NCBI GenBank assembly: GCA_910584815.1
Contig: CAJUBT010000001.1
Coordinates: forward strand, 130,888-166,520
Direction of reading: 5' to 3'
DNA length: 35,633 nt
From: an uncultured Christensenella sp.
GTDB taxonomy: Bacteria > Bacillota > Clostridia > Christensenellales > UBA1242
The notes below the pieces were generated by a model. It searched no databases, was not told where the DNA came from, and worked only from the letters and a program-made list of their open reading frames with translations. Below, one piece after another: positions 22,201 through 34,200 of this stretch; position 1 is the stretch's first letter; each line of letters starts with the position of its first letter. The position numbers were made by a program, and so were the translations under genes.

Positions 22201-25200
22201 ATTTTTGCAAATTGCAATTTAACAGTTACTTATGCAACTTTTGTAAATAATATGGCAAACAATGGTGGAGCTTTATATCTTGAAAATGGCAGCACAAAAA
22301 TTTATGCTGGAATGTTTAAAGATAATGAAGCAATTGAAAATAAACCAAATGCTGAAAGTGCTGGAGAAGGTGGCTATGGCGGAGCAATTTACAGCGTTGG
22401 TAGCTTAGAAATTAACAGCATTAAATACGAAGAGAATAATGTTGAAACAAGAACAACATTCTCTAGAAACCGTGCAAAACAAGGCGGAGCAATTTATCAG
22501 GTTGGTAGTGTAAAAAATGGGGCTTCTGTGCTTGGTGATGTTTTAACACAAGTAGATGAAACTGAAGAACCAGACCAACCAATAGAAGTTAACACCACCT
22601 TTAACATTTTAAATGTTTTAATTCAAGAAAATTATGCTGTTGAAGGTGCTGGATTATATTTATTAGATGCTTCTCTAAGTTTAAATGCAGTAGCAGATTC
22701 AACTGTTGGTATAGATGAAACAACACAAATTATTAACAATGGTACCCAAAGTGCAGATATTACTTTGCGTGGTGGTGGTTTATATTTATCTGGTAATAGT
22801 GTGCTTATTTTAATTGGAGAAATTTCTGGCAATAAGGCAGTTGATGGTGGCGGAATTTTTGCAGATGGTAATAGCGTTGTTTATTTAACAGAAAACAGCA
22901 GGCTAAATAAAAATAGAGCAAGCACAAATGGTGGAGCATTATATTTAAATGATAATAGTAGCATTGTTGTTAAAGGTAAATATAATCGCAGTGAAATAAC
23001 AGAAAATCACGCAAGTTATGGCGGTGCAATATACTTTAACTCTGGAAACACTCAAAGCATATTAGCATCTAGTTCCATTTCAGGTAATGGAGCAGATGTT
23101 GGTGCTTCAAGTAGTGGGGGTGCAATTTATGTTGCAAGCGGAGAACTAACATTAAGTGGAACAAACATTACAGGTAACTCTGCAAAACTTGCTGGTGGTG
23201 GCATATATGTTGCAAATGGTGCAACTTTACAAGTTACTGCTGGCAGTGTGAGTGGTAACAATGCAAGTGTAGACCCAAATAGTGAAACTGGTAATATGTT
23301 GCTTGGTGAAAACATTTATGTTGACTACTTAAATAATGCAAGTTATGGCATTTTAAAAATAAGTAATAGTGCTAACATACAATCTGTTTATCTTGTAGAT
23401 GGTGCACATATAGCTGTAACAAATAAACTTGCTGGCGATTATGAAACACTTTTACCTAAGATTGTTGTAAGTTTAAGTAATTATACTGAAAATAAAGTTA
23501 TTGTAAGGTTTGATGGTGGCGTAGATGCAACCGATGTTTACTTTACATTAAACGAAGAAAACTTTGAAAAGTATTATTTAGAAGTTAATGGTAGTACTTT
23601 GGTTTTAACAAAAATTGCAACTACTGTTACTATAGACCCAAATAAAGGTGCAATCTTTTATAATGGCACTAAACACACTGAACCTTTTGAAATTGATATT
23701 AAGGGCAAAAATGGTCAACCATTTACATTCTTAAATGAATTAACTGGCGAATTCTTTGGTTTTGACTTAGATAGTAAATTTAGAGATGCAAAAGGTAATG
23801 AATATACCTCAACAAGTTTAATTCCTAAAAAAGCAGTTGTTTTAACAGCATATTGGAATGTTAAGGAATTTAATGCTTATTCAATAGTTGAAGGTGCAAC
23901 CTCCGACTTAGGCACATTCTCTATGGCTAAGAATGTTAAATTAGAATCTGCGTTTAAAGAATTTTGGAGATTTAAACATTGGATTTTAGCTTATAGAGAT
24001 GGTGGGGAACTTGTTAAAACAGAAATTACATACGACCCATTTACCGATTTTAGACTAAGCGATTTAAACACTCCAGAACGACTTGAAATTTATAATAGAA
24101 TTGTTGAAGATAACTTTACTGCATATTTTGTTGCAGAGTTTGAGTTAGATAATGCAATTATAACAATTCGTGGTGTTGGTGCAGTTTCAAACGAAATTTT
24201 AGATGCTGATGGCAATGTAATTGTTAGTGCGGGGCGTTCTACTATTGAAATTGTTAGACCACGCAGTTCTAGATATTTCTATTTCTCTGAAATTGCTAAT
24301 GCATTTAGTTGGAAAGGTCATTTATTACAAGGATACTTTAATGGCCCAGATGATGTGTACAATCCAGAAAATGGCGAAAGGTTGTTTACTTTAGATGATA
24401 GAATAGATATTTCTTTTGCTGAATCTAGCCAACTTGTGTTTGCTTGTTATTGGTTGCAAGCAGAAGCTTATATAAAGGGTGAAGATATAACAAAAGATGT
24501 TTATTATGAAACTTTGGAAGAAGCAATAAACAATGCTGAAGATGGAGATACTGTTGTTGTTATAACAAACATTAATTTAACTAAAACTTTAACTATTTCT
24601 AGCGACATAATTTTAATTGCAGATAGTGATGGAAACTATAGCATTACAAGAGCAAAATTTGTTGATGGTTATATGTTTGAAATTAAAGCAGTTGTAGTTT
24701 TTGGTCAGGCAGATGCTTCTAACATTTTAACTATTTCTGGTAACGATATAGATAGTGACTTTGGTGGAATTAGAGTTTCTAATTCAGCAACTTTAACTTT
24801 AAATAACAGTGTAACCTTATCTAATCACATAACATCAACTTTAGGTGGTGGTGCAGTATATGTTATAGGCACATTAAATTATGCTGGTGCAAACATTCAA
24901 TATAACACTGCAAAAGATGGTGGTGCAATTTATGTTGAAGGTACAATTAACCTTTCTGAAGGTAATGGCACAATAAATAACAACACAGCGTTAAATGCAG
25001 GTGGTGGTGTTTATTTATCTGATAACTCAACCATAGTTATGAATGGTGGCAGCATAACAAGCAATAAGGCAAAATTAGGTGCTGGATTGTATTATGGTTC
25101 AAACAAACAAAACACAATTCTTGGTGGTAGAATTGTTTACAACAACACAGAGGGCAATCAGGCAAGTCTTTTAAGTAGTATAGACAACACCTATCGTGGT

Positions 25201-28200
25201 GGTGGTATTTACACAAAATTAAATTGTGGCAAATTAACTTTAGGTGGAAATTTAGAAATAACAGCAAATGCAAGTTTCTATGGCGGTGGTGTGTTTGTTT
25301 GCGGTGCTAACTTGTCTAGCGAAACAAATGTTGTTATTAACGGTGCAAGAATTGTTGGCAATAAAGCAAGATATGGTGCTGGCTTATGTGTTAGCGATAA
25401 AACTAATAATTATAGTTCTCATATAGTTGAATTTAAAAATGGTAACATAACTGGAAACATAGCAACATATTTAAAAGATAATGGCGAAGAATTTGCTGGT
25501 GGTGGCGTTGCAGTATTTAATGGAACCTTTAACATTAATGGTACAGATTTTGGTGCAACTATAAATGCTAATAATTGCGAAAAGCTTGGCACAGATATTT
25601 ATATAGGTTCACAAAATGCAACAAGTTTTGGTAAAGTTATTATAAATTCTAGTGCTGTTACTGTAGGCAGTGAAAATGGAACAATTTATGTTGATAGTTA
25701 TGGCAAACTAAACCTTGGTGCAAACTATGTTATAACCGATAAAGTTGTGTTAGCAAACGATGCATATATTGTGGTTATGGAGAAAGCATCTTCTAGTGTT
25801 ATGACAAAAGTTGTTATTGTTCCTTCTCCTTATCCTGCAACTTCTACACAACTTAAGGTTGTGGAATATGTTAGCGGTTTAACACCAGATGCAAGCAAAT
25901 TTGCTATTGAAGAAGCTAAGAAAGCAGACTATCGTTTAAAGGTTATTGGGCAGGAGATTTACATTACAGAAAGTATGTTTAACCTAACCTTTATAGCACA
26001 AGGCGGGCAAATTGTTTATGATTCAGATTTAAATGCGATAAGAATAAGCGAGTATGAAATTGTTGTTCCTGTTAAATATGGCACAAAACTTTCATCTTTA
26101 ATAGGAAGCAAACAAAATAGCATAGCAGGCAAAATTTCTGCTAGTCAAACAAATCGTTATTTCTTAGATTGGGTTTATGATAATAATGCAGATTCTCCAG
26201 TAAGTGACACCGATACTATGCCTTATGATGATGTTAAAGTTTATGCAAGTTGGAGTAATGTTTATTATGTTTTAACTTTAAACCTTAACAAAACAAGTGG
26301 TACTACTAATGTTAATTATAGTGCTTTAGAAAATTTAGAAATTGAAAATGTTATTTTTAGAATAGAAAATAATAAAGTTATAATGAATGTTTATGCCGAT
26401 AGTGTAACCACAAGTTATGGTGCAAACGCACTTTATGCAGTTGTTGATAAACTAAGCAGAATTGGTTACCACATTTATGGCGTTGGCACAGCAAGTTCAA
26501 AAGGTGTTGGCATTAGTTATGTTAGCCCATTTACAAACTTTGCAATGCCAGAGAACGATTTAACTTTATATGTTTTATGGGAAGCTAATACTTACACAAT
26601 TAAGTATTATGGCGAAGCCCCAATTGGCACAGCAAGTGTAATAGAGGGAGAAGTTGTAGACCTTGTTTGCAGATTTGATGAATATGTAACATTGTCACTT
26701 AAAACTTTCACCTTGTTAGGTTACACTCAAACTGAATGGGTGGCAAAAGATGCTGAAGGCAATATTTTGGCTACTTATAAACTTGGTGCAGGAGTAAGAA
26801 ATTTAGCTGAAGATAATGGAGCCATAATTGAATTATGGGCTAAGTTTGAACAAAACACCTATACTGTTAACTATGTTAGCGATAACATTGCAATAGAAGG
26901 CGAAGTAAGTGAAGGTGTTCCAAAAATAACAGGCACAGTTACAGGTTTTGTTGCTTCTACAACCCATAAATATGATGTTGCAAGCCCTGTAAGTAGCAGT
27001 AGCTTTAGTTTGAAAGGTTGGACCCAAATAGGTTGGAGTACAAGTAAAAACACAACATCAAGAGATGATGAAAACTTTATTCCTTTTGGAAACCCAGATG
27101 ATAATAGAACTTGGGTTGTAAACCTAGCAACAGAAGGACAAGTAACTTTATATGCAGTTTGGACAGCAAATCAATTTTTAGTTGAATATTATGATGATAT
27201 TATAAGCGGAACTCTTGGCAATAAAGTTTCTTCCACAATTTACTACAGTTACGATAATGCTAGTTATAAATTTGGCAGTGATGAAGTTAGAGAAGGCGGC
27301 GGAAAAATATCTAAACAATACCACAACTTTGTTGGTTGGAAGATATTTAACGGTGATGATACAATTTATTATGCTGGCGATACTTTAATGAACTTAAGCT
27401 CAGATAATGGTGCTGTTGTTCAACTTTATGCTTATTGGGAAGCATACAAAGTTTTAGTTCACGCTAATGATGGCACAGAAGATGTTTTAGAGTTTGTTGC
27501 AGATACAACAGGCGATAATGCTGGTAAAGTTGTTATTAATGTTAACGATTTAAACGAATTTAGTTATCTTGGTTTTAAAGTTGGTTTCTTAAGCAGAACC
27601 CCAAATATTAATGCAAATAACATAGCAGAAACAATGCTTGGCAATAACGATTTTGCAGTTAATATGGGTAATGTTACAGTAACATTAGGAGATGCAAATT
27701 CTCAAACAGTTACAGATGCTTATATAGGTTGGAAGATTACTGTTTATCATATTAATTATGAATATAATATGACAGGCTTCTATCAAAGAAATCCAAGCCC
27801 AATATACTTCTTTGGAAGTGCTGTTGTGGGGAATAATACTTATCAGGACCCAAGAGATAAAAACATTACCTTACCAGATGGAACTCCAGCAACAGTAACA
27901 TCCAATTTAATATTCTTAAATGGCAATAAAGATAATCCTGTTGTGTTTGAAGGGGTTGGAGTTGTTTATACTTTAATTGGTTGGTCGCTAACAAAAAATA
28001 GTCGCAATATGGATTATGAAGTTGGTAAGCGTATGGAAATGACTAACGACTTACTTAACGAAATGGCAGCAAAGCAACCATTTGATGAAGATAATGGAAT
28101 AACTCTATACGGTTCTTGGAGTACAGCCTTTAGCATCACCTACGATATTAATACAACAAGAAATATTGTTAAAGGTAACCCAAATAACTTTTTAGGTGTT

Positions 28201-31200
28201 AATGTAAACACAACTGGAAAGTTAGACTATGGCACAAAACATAAAATAATTGCTAGTGATTTTGGTGGCAAAGTTTGGGAAATTTATGATACAAATGCAA
28301 ATGTTTATGCTTACTTCTTGGGATGGTCTACAAATAAAGATGCAACCACTCCTGAATACAAAGGCGGAGAAACTGTTGTATTTATAAGAGATACAATTCT
28401 CTACGCCGTATGGGGAGAATATACAAACCCTAATTTCTTTACCTATAATGGTTCTGTTATTACAGGTTTAACACCAGAAGGGGTTTTTGCTATAAGAAAC
28501 AATAACATTACAGAAATTGTTTTGCCAAGATATACTAATAATCCAAATTCTTCAACTTTAATTACTGGCATAACAGGGCTTGGTAGTAACGATATAATTT
28601 TAAGTTTAGACTTTAATTATGTTGATGGTATAAAAGAAATTGGTGAAGGTGCATTTGAAGATTTATCTAACTTACAATCAATTAAAAACATTCCTTCAAC
28701 TATCACAAACATAGGCAAAGGTGCTTTTGCAACAAGTAATTTAGATACTATTACTTTTAAAGGTACAAATGGCAAATATAGAGTTGATAGCAATAGCAAT
28801 GTTTATGAAGTAAATGGTTCTAATGCAAAACTTCACACTAACTTAATTAGCAACAGTGTAGGTGTAAATAAATTTGAAGTTACTGGCAGAGTAACATTGA
28901 ATAATGTTGGTTTTATTGTAAATGAAATTTTACCTCTTGCATTGTATAAAAACCAATATAAAGAAGTTGATATTAGTGCCCCTAGTTTAACAACAGTTGG
29001 GCTTGGTGCATTAAAAGATATGAACAATATAACAACATTAACAACACCTTTTGTTGGGAACACAAAAGATAATAATAATTATTTATCTTATATGTTTGGT
29101 TCAACAAACAATGCTGATAGCAGTTTAGTTCCAAGCAGTTTACAAACTGTTAAAGTAACAGCTTTAACACAAGTTCCAAGCAATGCATTTAGAGATTGCA
29201 TTAATTTAACTGCAATAGAGTTTACAAACGATGTTACAAGTATCGGTGCTTATGCTTTCTATAATAACAAGAACTTACAAACTCTTATTATTAAGGGAGA
29301 CGAAATTTTTAACATTGGTAAAGCAACAAGCATAGGTGCACACGCTTTTGATAGTTGTGTTAATATTGTTCCAAACAATTTAGTTTTTACAAACAATTTA
29401 AAAGAACTTGGTGCTAACGCATTTTCTAACACAAATGTAGAATATGTTTATATTCCAAGAACAGTTGAAACCGTTACAAATAATGCCTTTAGTGGTTGTG
29501 ATAGCTTAAAAGAAGCAAGGCTTTATGCTTTAGATGCTTTTGAAGCAGTTACAAATAACACTGGCATTGTTCCAAAAGCAGAAGCTAGAGATTGTGGAAC
29601 AATTTATACAGATGTTAATTTCTTCTTACTACTTAGTTCAATAGAAAATTCTAACGATTATTTAAAATATAATATTGTTGTTGATGACCTTATTGAATTA
29701 TATAATTCTAGAAATGTGTTTAAGAAAAATTATAGCAATTTAAATAGTGCTATAAGAGAAGCAGTTGCAGGAGATATAATTCTTGTTAAGAGCAATATAA
29801 CACTTAACGATATTGTTATAATAGATAAAAACATTACAATTCTTGCAGGCTACACCGAACTTAAACCTACAGATGATGCTTACGATTATTTAAATGGTAA
29901 AGAAAGAACTGTAACTATTAATAGAGAAAATAACTTTACTAATTATCTATTTGAAATTACAAGCGATGCAACAGATGTTAACTTTGGCGATGCAGGCAGA
30001 TTTAGCAGAGAAGGTTATTCAACTTGCAAGTTAATTTTAACTGGTGATGGAAAAACAAAACAAGAAAGTTTAGTTTATGTTTCAGGTAAATTAACAATTA
30101 ACAGCAAAACTATTTTAGAAAATAATATTGCTGAAAATGGTGGTGCTGTAAGTGTTGGCGGTGAACTTGTTGTTAATGGTGGTGTTTTACAAAACAACAC
30201 TGCAAATAAGGGTGGTGCAATTTACACTTATTCTGCAAATTCACAAGAAGTTGGCGGTGCAATATTATCTATAATAAGTGGTGTAATAAAAGGCAATAAA
30301 GCAAACATAAATGCAGATGCTGCTTATGGCGGTGGTGCAATATATGTTGGCGGTAACACCGAGTTAAGCATTGCAAACAATGTTTCTGGCGAAGTGTTAA
30401 TTGAAGATAACTACGCAACCTATGGCGGTGCAATTTACTTTGCTTCAACAAGTGGAAATAAAAGCGTAATTAATGGTAGCAATGTTTCTATTATAAATAA
30501 CAACCAAATAACAACCAATCTAGGCACAACTTATTCAGTAAGCGAAGGCGGTGCAATTTACCACACAACTGGGAACCTAGATGTTTTGGTTTGCACAATA
30601 AGTGGTAATAATGCAAATCGTGGTGGTGCAATTTCAACAAGAAATGGAAACCTTGTAATTGGTGGCGCTATAATAGATGGTAACAAAGCAACTTATGGTG
30701 GTGCTGTGTATGCCGATTCTAATGCAAAAATTAACATTAATGGCACAACAGAAATTAGTAATAACCAAGCAAATGTTGGTGGTGGCTTATATTTAGCTAC
30801 AAGGGCAGAAAACGAAATTTCTGGTGCAACATTCTTTGGTAATAATGCAAATGTTTCAACAAATGTAGATAATCAGTGGACAGGCGGTGCAATTTATTTA
30901 GATGATGCTTATTTAACTTTATCTTCTAACAATGTTAATATAGATGGCAATAAATCTTACTATGGTGGCGGTATCTATGCTAAAAATAGTAGCGTTGGTC
31001 TTGATGGAACTTTAATTAAAAATAACCAAGCAACAAATGGTGCTGGTGTGTTTGTAATAGGCAACACAAGTAATGTAAGTTTTGTAAACGCTTTAATTAC
31101 AAACAACAATGCACTTAGCCAAGGTGGCGGTGTTTATGTTACAAATTCAGCAAATGTTAACATTGGTGGTGGTACCTTCTTAGGTGAAGAAGGTAATGGT

Positions 31201-34200
31201 AACAGTGCAGAATATGGTGGTGGCTTATATAACGAAGGTGGCATAGTGTTAGTTACTGGTGCTAGTGCAAAACTTGCAAATGTTGAAGGTAACATTGCAA
31301 ATTATGGTGCTGGTTTGCTTAACAATTCTGGAGAAATGAAATTAAGTTATGTAATTATTTCTCATAACGAAACAAACTCTAATATAGAAGATAACTACGG
31401 TGGTGGTGTTGCAATATTATCTGGTATTTTAGATGTTTGTGTAGGCACAACATTTACTAATAACAGGGCTTATCAAGGGGCTGCAATTTACATTACTAGG
31501 TTAAATGGAAGAAACCAAATTGCAACTATTAAAGATGCAACTATAATTTCTAACCAAAGCGAAAAGGGTGCAATATTTGTTGCTGGTGTTTACACTGAAA
31601 ATGCAGATGGCACTCAAAATATAACAGATGGTGGAAGATTGACCATTGAAAGTGGCCTTATTGGTTTAACCGAAGATGGTGTGTTTGCCAATATGAATTA
31701 TAATGGCACTGAAAATGGTTATGGTTTATATATACAAAATAGTAATGAAGACTGTGTAAGAGTTTCAAATAATGCAACAATTTTAGACACAGTTTACTTA
31801 ATGAAAGGTGTTATTTTAACAATAGTAGATGCATATAATTCTTTAATTCACTCAACAATTAAATTAGACTTAGAGGAAACAAACTTTACAAATCCTTTTG
31901 ATGTTGCAAAATATGTTGATGGCGTTATTGCAAATCAAGATAAATTTACTTCAGACAGAGAAATTATTTTCTCAACAAGAGGACAATATATTAGAATTGC
32001 TCAAGCTATTATTAAAAATGACACATTAAACAAAGCTTATGGTTCTGTAGAGGATGCTATTAATGGCGTTGCAAATAATGGTGAAGAAAATGTTTTAAGG
32101 TTGCTTGTTGAACTTCCAGTAGCTGGCACAGCAAAAATTAGGGGCAATAAAAACATTGTATTCACAGCAGATGCAAGTCTTAATGCATATATTTATAAAG
32201 ATAATGGCTTCGATGGTGCTATATTTGAAGTTTCAAATGGTGCACAATTTAGGTTAAATAGAAATACTGGTTCAACTCAACTACGCCTTGTTGGAAATTC
32301 AACAGGAAACACTGCAATAATTACTGTTATAAATGGCGGCACATTATATGTTGGTGGAAATGTAATTTTAACAGGTAACACAGCTATTAATGGTGGCGCA
32401 ATTTATGCAGAAGGTAGTTCAAGTAGGGTTATTATGTATGGCGGTGAAATATATGCAAACACTGCAACAAATGGTGGTGCAATATATTCAAGTGGTGCCA
32501 TAATCGGATTGAATGGTGGAACCTTAGGTAAGAGTGATAATGGTATTCGTGCTGGCAACACAGCAAACCTTGGTGGTGCAATTTATGCATTAGGTGGAAC
32601 AGTTAGTGTTGGTGTTGATGCACTTTCCACAACCTTCCAAATTCTTGGAAACACAGCAACCGAAAATGGCGGTGCTATTGCCATAAGTGGTTCTTGTGAA
32701 TTAGATATAATAAGAGCAAACATTTCGTATAACTACTCTAATGGTTTAGGTGGTGCAATTTACACAACATCAACAACTAAAGCTATTATTGATAGAACAG
32801 ACCTTACAAATAATATTGCAGAACTTGCTGGTGGTGCTATTTATAATCTAGGCAGTGAAATAGAAATTACTGGCACAAACCTAGATGGTATTTATAAAAA
32901 TAGTGTTACAGATGCAAGTGGTAAAGGTGGTGCAATTTACACAACTGGCAAAGTTACTGGTAATGGTGTTGTTTTAACCTCTAACTCGGCAGGCGTTGGT
33001 GCCGCAATATACTTGGCAGGAACAAGCGAAGTTGATTTAACTGCTTCAACCATAGGCAGAGATGGAAGAGGGAACAACAGTAATGGTGGTATTATTGTTG
33101 CTAGCGAAAATTCTTCCATAACCTTAACAAATTCTGGCATAGACTTTAACGAAATGGGCGGAACTAATAGTGGAGTAATTGATGTTAAAGATAGTGCAAT
33201 AATTAAATTATATGGTTGCAGTTTAACAAGTAATAATGCAACAGCAATTTACTATAATTCAACAAGTTTAAGCAGTTTATTAAGCGGTGTTTCAATAACA
33301 AATAACACTTTAACAGCAAACACTCCAGCCGCAATTAATATGGTTGGTTCTGGTAAACTTAAATTAATTTCAAAAGAAGAAACAACAGGTGTAACAAAAG
33401 TTACAATTTCTAATAACAATGCTTCTAACATAATTTATTGTGAAAATGGTACTCTTGAAATTTATGATGCTAATATAACCCTAAATTCTGTTTCTAGCAG
33501 TAAAGCAGTTATATATGCAACAACTAAAGGTGCTAATGTTGGAAATGTTATTTTAAGTGGTGTAACACTAACAAATAATAATTCAACTTCAGCAGAAAAA
33601 TATTCAGGAATCTATAACGACAATGGTGTAATTACTGTTAAAAATGGCACAACAATAGAAAACGAGTTTGGCTCTATTGGCATTATGTTAAATAATGGAA
33701 CATTCAATATTGCAGGAAATGTTAATATTATAGACCAGGTTAATTTTGCAAATAACAGTTCAAAAATAACTGTAACCTCTCCTATAAATGTGGATGATGA
33801 AGAAAACAAAATTAAATTAAATATTAATCCAAAAATGCATAAAGATAGCAATGTTGTTGTAACCTATCTTGCCAGTGCAGGCACTCCTCAATTAGATAAA
33901 TTCTTTGTGTCTTTAGCTTCTGGTTTCACTCTTGAAATTAACGAACAAGACCTTGTTTTAAGAAAACAAGATTATAAAGAATATTCAGCAAAAACTTTAG
34001 AAGTTATTAGAACATATACAGACATAAATTTAGCAATAGCAGGTGTTGAAAGTGGCAACTTACTTGTTATTAACACAGACCAAATTTTCTTGACTGAACT
34101 TGTTAACATAATGGCTTCAGCCAACCAAAATAAAGTTATATTTATTTCTGCAAACCAAAATGTAACAATTAAGCGTGAGGCATTAAACTATGGTATGTTT

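Noticed and set aside
17341..33969. CRISPR array, suggested by recurring short DNA words
   Set aside because: The words are in-frame codons for GGAIY with irregular spacing and no constant repeat length or spacer length.
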